Assembly (NCBI GenBank): GCA_038213435.1
Contig: JBBQTI010000007.1
Location: 43,496-107,495 of the forward strand
DNA: 64,000 nt
Direction: 5' to 3'
From: PALSA-610 sp038213435
Lineage (GTDB): Bacteria > Actinomycetota > Acidimicrobiia > IMCC26256 > PALSA-610
Below, one piece after another: positions 53,030 through 61,899 of this stretch. The translations under genes were made by a program, and so were the position numbers. The stretch's first letter is position 1; each line of letters opens with the position of its first letter. Below the pieces are notes generated by a model that had not been told where the DNA came from, searched no databases, and saw only the letters and a list, made by a program, of their open reading frames with translations.

Positions 53030-54934
53030 TCAGGCGTGAGCGGGGAGGGAGGTCGTCGTCTTCGGCGTCGGGCGCTTCGTCGTCGGCGTTCGCGACTTCG
53101 GCGCAGTCGTTGTCGTCGTCGTTGTCGTCGTCGTCGTTGTCGTCGTCGTTGTCGGCGGGGCCGGCGTGGTGCCGACGAGCACGGTGTTCTGCAGCATCGG
53201 ATAGTGCACGCGGTAGTGCTGGCGTACCGTTGGTCGCCCGGGCTGTTCGATCATGCGGTCGAACTCCACGTCGTAGCCCGTCTCTCCCGTCGCCACCGTT
53301 TCGCGTTCGAGCGCGGTGAGCGTGGCGCAGCGGTTGTCGGGATCGTCGGTGGGCTTCGTCGCGGGACACAAGACCAAACGGTCTGTGATGGGTTCGGTGT
53401 GAAGGATCTTGCGGTTCGCCTCGGTCGCGCGACGGCCGTCGGTGTTTCCGTAGAAGGTGACGGTGATCGAGGTCGCGCTGTAGCCCGCGCGGATCAGCAC
53501 GCCGTGCTTGCTGTCGTCTCTGAACTGCAAGTCGACAGAGGGGAAGTTGATGGTCGCCTCACGTCCCATCGGATAACGCGAGATGTAGTAGTGGTGCGGG
53601 GAGTGATCGACGTCGACGTAGCCGCCGAAGAACACAGCGTTGTAAAGCGTCGTGGTGAGCTGGCTGATGCCGCCACCGAAGTCTTCGCCGAAACCGTCCT
53701 CGAGGATGATCGGCGCCTTCACGTATCCCTTCTCCGGTGTGCGCGGTCCGAGCGTCTCGTTCAGTGAGAAGGACTTCCCGGGCTCGATTACCGTGTTGTT
53801 GATCAGGTCGGCGGCGAGATGGATGTTGTGCACGCGCGGCTGTCCGGCGGGGTGATACGTGGTGAACGACGACACCTGATGGGATATCCCGAGCGCTCGC
53901 GCCCACGCGGTGTCGTGCTCGGGGTGCTCCTTGCGAATCGTTGCGACGATCGAGCGGTCGCCGCGCAGGATCGCGGCGCCGATCGCGTCGGTGTCGAGCT
54001 GCTTGCCGTCACGCGACGGCACGACCTCGACCGCGTCGGGGTTGCTGACGTCGAAGGCCGCGTCGACCGGTGCTTGCTCCACTGCGGCGAATGCCGACGC
54101 CAGCACGAAACGCAGCTCGTCGGCCGTGACCGTGAGGTCGAGGTCGTGGCCGTCGATACGCGTGCCGAGAGTGACCGCGACCTGCGCCGGCGTCAGGGAC
54201 ACCCGGGTCGCGCCTGCAACGACGACGTACTTGCCGGTCAACAACGCACGCGCCCGGGCCGCGGCGGCATCGACGGCCGCCTGATCGACTCGCGGAGCCA
54301 CGTCGCCGATCGGGAGCTCGAGGTCACGGCGCGACCCGCTGCTCAGCATGAGCTGCATGCTGCGCTCGGCGTCGGCACGCAGCAGGCCGCGGCCCGGACG
54401 CGGTGAGATCGGAACCACGGTTGTTCCGTCGAACCGCAGACCGCCCTCGACCAGGCCGGTCCCTACCGCGTTCGCCCATCCGTCGAGGAGGCCCTGGAAG
54501 CGCGTGGCGTCGTAGCGCACGACGAGGTGGACGACATCGGGTCGGAAGCGCCGCAGCACGGTGTCGGTGACCATCTGCAACGGGCTCGTATCGCGTCCCG
54601 CGTCGCGTGCCTCGCGGATGGTCGCGTCCTCATCGACCCGGAAGTCGACCAGGTGCGGATCGACCGCGAACCTGCGGCTGCCGGCGTGCGCGCGGATGGG
54701 CGCGGTGTCCAGCTGCGCGCTCAAGCGCGCGATTGCCGCGCGGGCGTCGGCGTCCTTCTTGCCGCCGATGTGAGCGCCGTCGATCCGCACTCCGGGGAGC
54801 ACAGCGCCCGAGTACCAGGCGTGTTCGACGAGGGAAGCGAGCACGAACAGGGCGGCGAGGCCGACGACGACACCGCCGGCGATCACGAGCACCCGACGGT
54901 TTCTCGCGCCAACACGCGGTGCTTCCGTCGCCAT
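53030..54934 (-). CDS. VanW family, peptidoglycan-binding membrane protein
   Basis: 634 residues. One N-terminal membrane segment (VLVIAGGVVVGLAALFVLASLV) leads to an extracellular part with two PG_binding_4-type domains (about 55-330), then the VanW domain (about 350-500) with INNTVIEPGKSFSLNETLGPRTPEKGYVKAPII, GGGISQLTTTLYNAVFFGG and SPHHYYISRYPMGREATI. A G5-like region and a Thr/Pro-rich tail with 16 consecutive Thr end the protein. The family binds and perhaps modifies cell-wall peptides. TAGCCT (54942-54947) lies 7 bases before the ATG. Confidence 0.88.
   Translation of the reverse strand: MATEAPRVGARNRRVLVIAGGVVVGLAALFVLASLVEHAWYSGAVLPGVRIDGAHIGGKKDADARAAIARLSAQLDTAPIRAHAGSRRFAVDPHLVDFRVDEDATIREARDAGRDTSPLQMVTDTVLRRFRPDVVHLVVRYDATRFQGLLDGWANAVGTGLVEGGLRFDGTTVVPISPRPGRGLLRADAERSMQLMLSSGSRRDLELPIGDVAPRVDQAAVDAAAARARALLTGKYVVVAGATRVSLTPAQVAVTLGTRIDGHDLDLTVTADELRFVLASAFAAVEQAPVDAAFDVSNPDAVEVVPSRDGKQLDTDAIGAAILRGDRSIVATIRKEHPEHDTAWARALGISHQVSSFTTYHPAGQPRVHNIHLAADLINNTVIEPGKSFSLNETLGPRTPEKGYVKAPIILEDGFGEDFGGGISQLTTTLYNAVFFGGYVDVDHSPHHYYISRYPMGREATINFPSVDLQFRDDSKHGVLIRAGYSATSITVTFYGNTDGRRATEANRKILHTEPITDRLVLCPATKPTDDPDNRCATLTALERETVATGETGYDVEFDRMIEQPGRPTVRQHYRVHYPMLQNTVLVGTTPAPPTTTTTTTTTTTTTTTTAPKSRTPTTKRPTPKTTTSLPAHA
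53105..53152 (-). repeat. Thr-codon microsatellite in the VanW gene
   Basis: Sixteen consecutive ACN codons (mostly ACG with periodic ACA and one ACT) form a trinucleotide tract encoding poly-Thr. The tail is a probable O-glycosylated wall-spanning stalk. The tract may vary in length between strains. Confidence 0.85.
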
Positions 54935-54941
54935 CGGCGGC

Positions 54942-54947
54942 AGGCTA
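54942..54947 (-). promoter_or_regulatory. -10 box TAGCCT of the VanW gene, leaderless
   Basis: Reads leftwards, 7 bases before the ATG at 54934. It lies 11 bases from the divergent AAGAAT of the cyclase gene. Confidence 0.55.
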
Positions 54948-54969
54948 GCGAAGCGGCAAGAATGGCCGG

Positions 54970-56007
54970 ATGCGCGAGGACCATCGACCTCGACTCCTCG
55001 AGCTCGGCGCGTCCGACGACGAGATCGAGCGTGCCGTTGCGCAGGGTTGGCTTCCTCTCCTCGCGCTCGATTGCGTCCTGATGCCGGGTCGACGGACCTA
55101 CGACCTCGCCGGGCTCGCCGCCGCGGCGGGTCTCGACGAAGAGTTGGCGCGACGCCTCTGGCGCGCCGTCGGCTTCCCGGACGTTCCGTCGGGCGTCGCC
55201 GCGTTCACCGACCGCGACGTCGACGCGGCGCGCCTGGCGCTCGCGCAGGCGCCCGTGCGCGACATCGAAGAAGGGACGTTGCTCCAGCAGGTTCGCGTCA
55301 TCAGCGGGTCACTCGCGCGGGTCGCGTCCGTCGAAGCGGAGGGCATCGCCGAGCTGCTTGCCGAGATGCACGCGTCGCATGCGTCGGACGACGAGATCGC
55401 GCTCGCGGTGCTCTCCGACACGCGGCTCGCCGACGTCGGCGTACTGATCGACTATCTGCACCGCCTGCAGCTCCGGGCCGCGGTATGGCGCCAGATGGTG
55501 CTCGCGACCGCACCCGACATCGCCATCGCCGTCGGTTTCGCCGATCTTTCCGGCTACACCAAGCTGAGTGCCGCCCTGGATGCATCCGAGTTGTCGGCGC
55601 TCCTGGGCCGCTGGGAAGCGGTCGCGTACGACACGATCGCGGCGAACGGCGTGCGTGTCGTGAAAACGATCGGCGACGAGGTGATGTACGTGGGCCTCAC
55701 CAACGAGACCGTGGCCGCGTCGCTCGCGCTCCGCGACGCGGCAGGCGCGGCAGGGCTCCCGCCGCTGCGCGTCGGCCTCGCCTCCGGGGCCGTCATTTCG
55801 CGCGACGGCGACTACTTCGGTCCGGTGGTCAACCTCGCGAGCCGGCTCACCGAGATCGCGGCGCCCGGCGAGGTGCTGATCCCGGCGGCCTTGCGCGACG
55901 AGTTGCGCCCGGACTCGGCCTTCGACGTACCTGTCGTTGCTCGGGGGACACGGCGGCTGCGCAGCATCGGTTCCGTCGAGGTCCTTGCCCTCGAGCGCAG
56001 CGGATAG
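54970..56007 (+). CDS. Class III adenylate cyclase with N-terminal regulatory domain (second copy)
   Basis: 345 residues, same architecture as the enzyme at 25582. A helical N-domain (LELGASDDEIERAVAQGWLPLLALDCVL, ..LAGLAAAAGLDEELARRLWRAVGFPD) precedes the catalytic domain. That contains VGFADLSGYTKLSAALDASEL (metal Asp), VRVVKTIGDEVMYVG (Lys, metal Asp) and DYFGPVVNLASRLTEIAAPGEVLI (Asn, Arg). All catalytic positions are intact. The N-domain resembles Rv2212/Rv1264. A weak AAGAAT -10 lies 6 bases before the ATG. Confidence 0.9.
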   Translation: MREDHRPRLLELGASDDEIERAVAQGWLPLLALDCVLMPGRRTYDLAGLAAAAGLDEELARRLWRAVGFPDVPSGVAAFTDRDVDAARLALAQAPVRDIEEGTLLQQVRVISGSLARVASVEAEGIAELLAEMHASHASDDEIALAVLSDTRLADVGVLIDYLHRLQLRAAVWRQMVLATAPDIAIAVGFADLSGYTKLSAALDASELSALLGRWEAVAYDTIAANGVRVVKTIGDEVMYVGLTNETVAASLALRDAAGAAGLPPLRVGLASGAVISRDGDYFGPVVNLASRLTEIAAPGEVLIPAALRDELRPDSAFDVPVVARGTRRLRSIGSVEVLALERSG

Positions 56008-56010
56008 CGT
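56005..56010 (+). promoter_or_regulatory. -10 box TAGCGT of mca overlapping the cyclase stop
   Basis: TAGCGT contains the TAG stop of the cyclase and ends 7 bases before the mca GTG at 56018. Confidence 0.6.
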
Positions 56011-56017
56011 TCAGCGG

Positions 56018-56911
56018 GTGACCACGGAACGTCTGACCCTCCTCCAAGTCCACGCCCACCCCGACGACGAGGCTTCCAAGGGTGCGGGAACCACGGCGAA
56101 GTATGCGGCCGAGGGTGTGCACAACGTGCTCGTCTGCTGCACCGGCGGCGAGGCCGGCGAAATCTTGAACCCGGGGGTCGAGCATCCCGGTTCGCCGGAG
56201 GCGATGTACGAGCTGCGGATGGCCGAGCTCCGCGAAAGCGTGCGGGTGCTGGGCTACGCGTCGCTGCGGCTGCTCGGTTACCGCGACAGCGGCATGCCCG
56301 ATACCGAGGAGAACGCTCGTCCCGACAACTTCGCGAACGCACCGCTCGACGAGGCGGTCGGCCGACTCGTCGAGATCATCCGCGCCGAACGCCCGCAGGT
56401 GATCATCACGTACCGCGAGGACCGCTCGTTCTACCCGCACCCCGACCACATACGCGTGCACGAGATCAGCCTGCCGGCGTTCGATCTTGCAGGCGACCCG
56501 GAGGCGTATCCCGACGCGGGTGCGCCGTGGCAACCGCTCAAGCTGTACTACGTGTCGTGGTCGATCGCACGGGTCAAGGCCTTGCACGAGGCGTACCTTC
56601 GACGGGGTGAGGAGAGTGTGTACGCCTCGTGGTTCGAGCGCGGATTCGACAAGGACCGCACCGACGACTTCACGACCCTCATCGACGTCGGCGACTTTCT
56701 GGCCAAGCGCCGCGCCTCGCTGCTCGCGCATCGCACGCAGGTCGACCCCGAAGGCCATTGGATGCGGCTGCCCGACGATGTCGTGCGCGAGATATTCCCG
56801 TGGGAGGAGTTCACGCTCGCGCGATCGCTCGTCGACAACAACGTGCCCGAGGGCGAGTCCGAAGACGATCTCTTCGCCGGTGTACGTGAGCGCGTGCAGC
56901 AGCAGCGGTAG
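56018..56911 (+). CDS. mca: Mycothiol S-conjugate amidase
   Basis: 297 residues of the LmbE zinc-deacetylase family. Hydrolyses mycothiol conjugates so that toxins leave as mercapturic acids. LLQVHAHPDDEASKGAGTTAKYAAEGVHNVLVCCTGGEAGEILNPGVE is the Mca-type start (HPDDE zinc site), and YPHPDHIRVHEIS the distal zinc His. EHPGSPEAMYELRMAEL and LRLLGYRDSGMP are Mca-like. It shows that the organism makes mycothiol. The start is fixed by the -10 box overlapping the upstream stop. Confidence 0.92.
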   Translation: MTTERLTLLQVHAHPDDEASKGAGTTAKYAAEGVHNVLVCCTGGEAGEILNPGVEHPGSPEAMYELRMAELRESVRVLGYASLRLLGYRDSGMPDTEENARPDNFANAPLDEAVGRLVEIIRAERPQVIITYREDRSFYPHPDHIRVHEISLPAFDLAGDPEAYPDAGAPWQPLKLYYVSWSIARVKALHEAYLRRGEESVYASWFERGFDKDRTDDFTTLIDVGDFLAKRRASLLAHRTQVDPEGHWMRLPDDVVREIFPWEEFTLARSLVDNNVPEGESEDDLFAGVRERVQQQR

Positions 56912-56917
56912 TAGCCG

Positions 56918-57217
56918 ATGATCGTCGAGTTCGTGGTCGCCGTGGGGAAGAAGGAACAGGCTCGCGGCTGGGCGCGAGTCGACGATGGCGCAGTTGTCGG
57001 GCGCGGCGAGGGTGCGCCCGCGGCGCCCGCCGACGTGACGTTCACCGCGACCCCCGCCGACGCCCAGGCCCTGCACGAAGGCACGCTCGATCTCTCCGTC
57101 GGGTTCATGCGCGGCCAAGTGAAGATGGCGGGGGATTTCGGCGCGCTCTTGCAATTCCTGCCGCTCACGGGCGGACTCACGCCCCGTGTGTCGGTCGCGG
57201 AAATGCTGCCCCGCTGA
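56918..57217 (+). CDS. SCP-2 sterol-transfer-like small protein
   Basis: 99 residues: MIVEFVVAVGKKEQARGWARVDDGAVV..GAPAAPADVTFTATPADAQALHEGTLDLSVGFMRGQVKMAGDFGALLQFLPLTGG. The GxVKxxGD end is the SCP-2 lipid-binding signature, at about the size of the minimal domain. It follows mca by 6 bases and may be co-transcribed. Function unknown. Confidence 0.75.
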   Translation: MIVEFVVAVGKKEQARGWARVDDGAVVGRGEGAPAAPADVTFTATPADAQALHEGTLDLSVGFMRGQVKMAGDFGALLQFLPLTGGLTPRVSVAEMLPR

Positions 57218-57316
57218 GACGCGTTGCTCGAGATCCGCCTCGTTGCGGGTTCCCCGCACCCTGATCCGTCGAGCATCGACCTCATTGCCGGGCGCGTCTG
57301 TGTCGAAGAGATTGTG

Positions 57317-59434
57317 GTGACAGACCGGCGAAGTGTGCAGGTGGGGTCGGAGCTGAGCCGCCTCGCGCATTGGGAGGGGCTGATCGCAGAGTTGGCGACC
57401 GCGGTGGTTGTCACCGACGTTGCCGGGCGGATTGTGATCTGGAACCGGGCCGCGACGGAGCTGTATGGATGGCCCGCCGATGAGGTGCTCGGCCGGCCGA
57501 TCTTGGGCCTCCTCCTCGCTCGGGAGGTCGAGCTCGACGCGGTTGCCATATTGGCATCGGTCGCGTCGGGCCAGCCGTGGGCAGGCGAGCTCGAGTGCAG
57601 GCGTCGCGCTGGGTCCGCAGTGCCGGTTCATCTGACCTTGTGTGCCGTATACGACGACAGCCGAACAGTCATCGGCTTCGTTGTGGAGTCGCGTGACGTC
57701 TCCGACCTGAAGGCGGCCGAGCATCACGCGCGGAATACCGAGGGGCAACTGATCGAGGAGCTGCGCGTGACCGACGCGCGCCAGCAGGCGATCGTCGCGC
57801 GATCGCGCGACGCCACGATGTTCGTGGAAGGCGATGGCACGATCCGTTGGGCGAGTCCCGCCACGAAAGAGTTGCTCGGCTTCGCACCCGACCAACTGGT
57901 GGGCCAGAACGGCCTCGACCTGATCGATTCGCAGGACAAAGAACGAGTGTTGGCGGAGTTCCTTTCCATGCCCGGGCTCGGCGACCATGTCCGCACCGAA
58001 TTTCGCGTGACGGGCCCGGAGGGCGACGTGCGTTGGCTCGAAGAGGACGCGACCAACCTCGTCGACGATCCCGATGTGGGTTACGTCGTCGCGAACATCC
58101 GCGACATCACCGACCGCAAACGCGCCGAAGAACAGCTCGCGCGCCTCGCATTGCACGACCCGCTCACCGGGCTCGCGAACCGGACTATGCTCATCAACCG
58201 GCTCGAGCAGCTCCTCGCACGCGGCAGCCAAGCTGCCGTCTTGTACATCGACGTCGACAACTTCGGCGATGTCAACGACTCTCTCGGCCACGCGTTCGGC
58301 GACGAACTGCTCAGGCTCATTGGCCAGCGGCTCGTCAGTGGGGCTGCACAGTCACCGTCGACGCTCGCTCGCGTCGGCGGCGACGAGTTCGTCCTCCTCT
58401 GCGACGGAGTCGGAGACGTGACGACGGCGGTCGTGTACGCCGAACGGCTCCGTGAGAGCTTGAGATCGCCCTTCCAGATCGATGGACACGAGGTCTTCGT
58501 CGCGGCGAGCGTCGGCGTTGCGCTCAGCCCGGGCGACGCGACCGGTCTCGTGCGCGACGCGGGGATCGCAACCCATCAAGCCAAGCTCCTCGGACGCGAT
58601 CGTGTCGCGATCTTCGACGCGAGTCTCGACTCGACCCAACTAGATCACCTCACCCTGCAGAGCGAACTCCGTTGCGCGCTCGACCGTGACGAGCTTCGCG
58701 TCTGGTACCAACCGATGATCGACTTGCACACCAACCGCGTCGCTGGTGTCGAGGCACTCGTACGCTGGGAACATCCGGAGCGGGGTCTTCTGATCCCGGC
58801 ACAGTTCATCGACGTCGCCGAAACCTCCGGACTCATCCGCGCCTTGGGGAGCCAAGTACTGCACCAGGCCTGCGTGGACGCGCGGACCTGGAACGAACGC
58901 GGCGTCCCGCTCCGCGTCTCGGTCAACGCCGCAGTCGCGCAGCTCAACAGTGGCGACTACGTCAGCGAGATCCAGACCGCGCTGCAGGACTTCGAACTCG
59001 ACGCGAGCCAGATGACCATCGAGATCACCGAGACGGCAGCGATGCAGGTGGCCGGCAGTCTCGACACCCTGCGCGGCATCCGCCGCCTCGGGGTCCACCT
59101 CGCCCTGGACGACTTCGGCACCGGTTACTCATCCCTCTCGTTCCTGCGCGAGCTTCCGATCGACGCCATCAAGATCGACCGCTCGTTCATCAACGGAATC
59201 GGCACCAGCGCACGCGACACGTCAATCGTTCAAGGCGTCCTCGCGATCGCGGCCGCGCTCGGCCACGCCGTCGTCGCGGAAGGCGTCGAGACCGCCGCGC
59301 AAGCAGCGTCGCTCCGCCAGCTCGGCTGCCGGTACGCCCAAGGCTTCCTCTGGTCACGACCCGTGCCCGCCACCGAGGTCCAAGACCTCGTCGAAACCCT
59401 GGCGCACAAACCACGCGCGTCGGGGTTGGAGTAA
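57317..59434 (+). CDS. PAS-PAS-GGDEF-EAL cyclic-di-GMP enzyme
   Basis: About 705 residues, no membrane segment. PAS 1 holds TAVVVTDVAGRIVIWNRAATELYGWPADEVLG, PAS 2 holds DATMFVEGDGTIRWASPATKELLGFAPDQLVG. A GGDEF domain with intact VGGDEFVLLCDG follows, then an EAL domain with EALVRWEHPERGLL, ITETAAMQ, LDDFGTGYSSLSFLRELPIDAIKIDRSFI and AEGVETAAQA. Both active sites are intact, so it could make and break c-di-GMP. I prefer GTG at 57317 to a TTG at 57224 because the extra 31 residues look unlike protein. Confidence 0.88.
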   Translation: MTDRRSVQVGSELSRLAHWEGLIAELATAVVVTDVAGRIVIWNRAATELYGWPADEVLGRPILGLLLAREVELDAVAILASVASGQPWAGELECRRRAGSAVPVHLTLCAVYDDSRTVIGFVVESRDVSDLKAAEHHARNTEGQLIEELRVTDARQQAIVARSRDATMFVEGDGTIRWASPATKELLGFAPDQLVGQNGLDLIDSQDKERVLAEFLSMPGLGDHVRTEFRVTGPEGDVRWLEEDATNLVDDPDVGYVVANIRDITDRKRAEEQLARLALHDPLTGLANRTMLINRLEQLLARGSQAAVLYIDVDNFGDVNDSLGHAFGDELLRLIGQRLVSGAAQSPSTLARVGGDEFVLLCDGVGDVTTAVVYAERLRESLRSPFQIDGHEVFVAASVGVALSPGDATGLVRDAGIATHQAKLLGRDRVAIFDASLDSTQLDHLTLQSELRCALDRDELRVWYQPMIDLHTNRVAGVEALVRWEHPERGLLIPAQFIDVAETSGLIRALGSQVLHQACVDARTWNERGVPLRVSVNAAVAQLNSGDYVSEIQTALQDFELDASQMTIEITETAAMQVAGSLDTLRGIRRLGVHLALDDFGTGYSSLSFLRELPIDAIKIDRSFINGIGTSARDTSIVQGVLAIAAALGHAVVAEGVETAAQAASLRQLGCRYAQGFLWSRPVPATEVQDLVETLAHKPRASGLE

Positions 59435-59471
59435 CACGCCATGACGGCTGGCGCGTGCTGAGGTCGGGACC

Positions 59472-59477
59472 TACGCT
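59472..59477 (+). promoter_or_regulatory. -10 box TACGCT, leaderless start
   Basis: TACGCT ends 6 bases before the GTG at 59484. Confidence 0.55.
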
Positions 59478-59483
59478 CGACCC

Positions 59484-59780
59484 GTGACGACCACAACAGA
59501 GCGCCTCCGCGACGTCGGCGCGAAGATTGACATCGCCCTCGCTTCCGTCCGTGCCGATCAGGGTGCATCTCCCGTGTTGATCGCGGTGGTGGGCGAGTTC
59601 GCGACGAAGTCCGAAAAGGCGACGCACTCCGACGACGAGCGAATGGCGGTCATCGAGTTGGAACAAGCCGGCGACAGCGCCAAGGCGGCCGTCGAAGCCG
59701 ACGCCGGCGTGTCGGATGCCACTCGCCAAGCGGTTCTGGACGCGCACCTCGCGATCTGCGTCGCCAAGGCCAAGCTCTGA
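59484..59780 (+). CDS. Helical hypothetical protein
   Basis: 98 residues: TTTTERLRDVGAKIDIALASVRADQGASPVLIAVVGEFATKSEKATHSDDERMAVIELEQAGDSAKAAVEADAGVSDATRQAVLDAHLAICVAKAKL. Helical throughout, no Cys cluster or membrane segment. No family recognised. It has its own promoter and stands alone between the GGDEF gene and the convergent sulfatase. Confidence 0.7.
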   Translation: MTTTTERLRDVGAKIDIALASVRADQGASPVLIAVVGEFATKSEKATHSDDERMAVIELEQAGDSAKAAVEADAGVSDATRQAVLDAHLAICVAKAKL

Positions 59781-59807
59781 CCTGACTGGTGTCCGGTAGC
59801 GCCGTCG

Positions 59808-61406
59808 TCACGTCGAGGGCCGGACCCGCGTCTGAGACGGCTTGTTCGGCCATTCGCGGAACGTGCGTCGGTGGCGGGCCATCTCGGCGAGTATCGCGTC
59901 GATGTAGACGAGCTTGCGGATCATGTAGGACCGCGACTCCTTCGGATCCAGGTAGAGGTTGTAGAGCCGTCCGTACGCATAGTGCTGCACCGACCCGGTG
60001 AAGCCACCGGGGTTGAGCACATCGGTGTCGTCGTCGGTTATCGACGTCAGCATGTACTTGTACTCGCCGACGCGCAGTGCGGAATAGTTTGCCGTCAGCC
60101 AGTAGTGCTGGAACTTCCGGTTCGACACGACCTCGCCGTCGTCCGCCGGTGCCAACAAGAACGATGTCTGGTCGACGGAGTCGAGGTACCGGTCGGTCGG
60201 CAACCGGTCGGCAGCTCCGGCCAACGTCGCGCACGTGGCGAACAGGTCGAGCAGGTGGACGATGCCGTCAGTCGCGCGGCCCGGTTCGATCGTTCCCGGC
60301 CACGACACGATCGCCGGCACGCGCACGCCGCCTTCCCACGTGGAGCCCTTCGCGCAGCGGAACGGCGTGAACGCGGAGTCGGGCCATGTCTCCATCTCCG
60401 GACCGTTGTCGGACGAGATGACCACCATCGTGGAGTCGAGCTGACCGGTGCGCTCGAGTGCCTCGACCAGGCGACCACAGATTTCGTCGAGCTCGACCAA
60501 GGCGTCCTTGTACGGGTGCTTCGCCGGCGAGCGACCCAGGAAGTCGGGATGCGGGTAGTTGTCGAAGTGCGCGCCGCGGGTGCAGTGGTACAGGAACCAG
60601 GGTCGATCGGAGTCGACCATGCGCTCGATGAAGGCCTCGGAATAGCTGCACCACTTGTCGTCGAGCAGCGACAGCACGGGGATCGTAACTTCCTCGACCT
60701 CTTCGAGCTCGCCGTCGCGAGCGGCGTGCACGAAGCACTTGTTGAAGGGGATGTTCTTCACCCAATCGGTGCGCGCATCGCTGTACACAACCTCCGGGAA
60801 GAAGTACGGATCACGCCACTCCGTATACATGTCCGACACCGACAAGAAGCCGTAGAAGTCGTCGAAGCCGACATGCTGCGGTTGGCTTTCGCGGTTCTCG
60901 CCCAGGTGCCACTTGCCGACCGCCTGCGTGACGTAGCCCGCGTCCGAGAGCAACTGCGGAAGTGTGACCTCGCCTTGTAACCCGCCGGGCATGCCGTACA
61001 TCGGCGGGACCAGCAGGCCGTGACGCATCGGGAGCCGTCCGGTCATGATCGACGCCCTCGTCGGCGTGCACGACGGCTCGCTGTAACACGAGGTGAGGAG
61101 CAGACCTTCGCGCGCGAGACGATCGACGTTCGGCGTGGGCGCACCCAGCGCGACACCTCCGCCGTAACAACCGAAGTCGCCCCAGCCGACGTCGTCCATG
61201 AGCACAACGAGCACGTTGGGGCGCCGCCCGGTGCGCGCTACGAAGGCTTCCAGCTTCGACCGCGCGAACTCATCTCGCCCGGGAAGCACGAAACGCGGCT
61301 CGCGGTTCGCGGCCGGTGCCTCGATCGCGCCCGTGATCGGGTCGACGCTCGGATCGCGTGCGACGCGTCGTGTCCGCGACGAACCGGTATGCACGTGCTC
61401 GGTCAT
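59808..61406 (-). CDS. Type I sulfatase (arylsulfatase family)
   Basis: 532 residues. The formylglycine signature CTPTRAS (Cys-x-Pro-x-Arg) near residue 112 lies in SCYSEPSCTPTRASIMTGRLPMRHG. Metal ligands are LVVLMDDVGWGDFGCYG at the start and VVISSDNGPEMET near residue 330, with VGKWHLGENRES and GSTWEGGVRVPAIVSWPGT also visible. No signal peptide: the first 60 residues are polar, so it may be cytoplasmic. Its activation needs a formylglycine-generating enzyme, not in this window. Substrate unknown. Confidence 0.9.
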   Translation of the reverse strand: MTEHVHTGSSRTRRVARDPSVDPITGAIEAPAANREPRFVLPGRDEFARSKLEAFVARTGRRPNVLVVLMDDVGWGDFGCYGGGVALGAPTPNVDRLAREGLLLTSCYSEPSCTPTRASIMTGRLPMRHGLLVPPMYGMPGGLQGEVTLPQLLSDAGYVTQAVGKWHLGENRESQPQHVGFDDFYGFLSVSDMYTEWRDPYFFPEVVYSDARTDWVKNIPFNKCFVHAARDGELEEVEEVTIPVLSLLDDKWCSYSEAFIERMVDSDRPWFLYHCTRGAHFDNYPHPDFLGRSPAKHPYKDALVELDEICGRLVEALERTGQLDSTMVVISSDNGPEMETWPDSAFTPFRCAKGSTWEGGVRVPAIVSWPGTIEPGRATDGIVHLLDLFATCATLAGAADRLPTDRYLDSVDQTSFLLAPADDGEVVSNRKFQHYWLTANYSALRVGEYKYMLTSITDDDTDVLNPGGFTGSVQHYAYGRLYNLYLDPKESRSYMIRKLVYIDAILAEMARHRRTFREWPNKPSQTRVRPST

Positions 61407-61508
61407 GGATCCCCTCGTCGTCCGGCCGTAACCCCCGGGGAGCGTATGTTCACACCAACCCCACCGTCATCAACGCCAAGGTCGTGGTGCCGGCGCGATG
61501 ATCGTCGG

Positions 61509-61790
61509 GTGGAGGCCGAGCCCGAGTTCCGTGTGGACTTGTATCGAGGGACGGCTCGCTTCCATGACACCTTCAGAGTGCCGTACCCAGCGCCCCCGAC
61601 ACCGCACGAGTGGACCATCGAGCGCCTGAACGGCTTCCTGTACTCGACCTCTGTTCTCTCGAAGATCGCGCTCGGATCGCACGCGCCCGCATTCGAGCAA
61701 GACCTACGAGATCGCCTCTTGCAGGTTGCGCCCGACAACGTCTTATGCGAGTCGATCGGCTTCCACTACACCCTTGCGCGTCTCCTCTGA
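61509..61790 (+). CDS. Hypothetical protein
   Basis: 93 residues from GTG: VEAEPEFRVDLYRGTARFHDTFRVPYPAPPTPHEWTIERLNGFLYSTSVLSKIALGSHAPAFEQDLRDRLLQVAPDNVLCESIGFHYTLARLL. Amphipathic helices with a Trp/Tyr-rich middle. A GATGAT lies 6 bases before the start, fitting the leaderless pattern weakly. No family recognised. Confidence 0.55.
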   Translation: MEAEPEFRVDLYRGTARFHDTFRVPYPAPPTPHEWTIERLNGFLYSTSVLSKIALGSHAPAFEQDLRDRLLQVAPDNVLCESIGFHYTLARLL

Positions 61791-61803
61791 GCAGCGAGGT
61801 CAA

Positions 61804-61878
61804 AAGTCGGGATCGTCGGCAAAGCCGAGCACAGGTATGACCGACGCGGATTGCCCGTATACATGGCGCTCCCGACTT
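61804..61878. repeat. Inverted repeat flanking the end of the methyltransferase gene
   Basis: AAGTCGGGA (61804-61812) and TCCCGACTT (61870-61878) form 9-bp perfect arms 57 bases apart in the gap after 61790. A variant of the left arm, AAAAGTCGGGGA, recurs within the methyltransferase near 61990. It could terminate the minus-strand transcript weakly; there is no T-run. Confidence 0.35.
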
Positions 61879-61899
61879 CAACCCTGGTCTGTCCGCGGT

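Noticed and set aside
55847..58291. 814-codon minus-strand frame over mca and the GGDEF/EAL gene
   Set aside because: Antisense shadow; the plus strand carries complete recognised genes.
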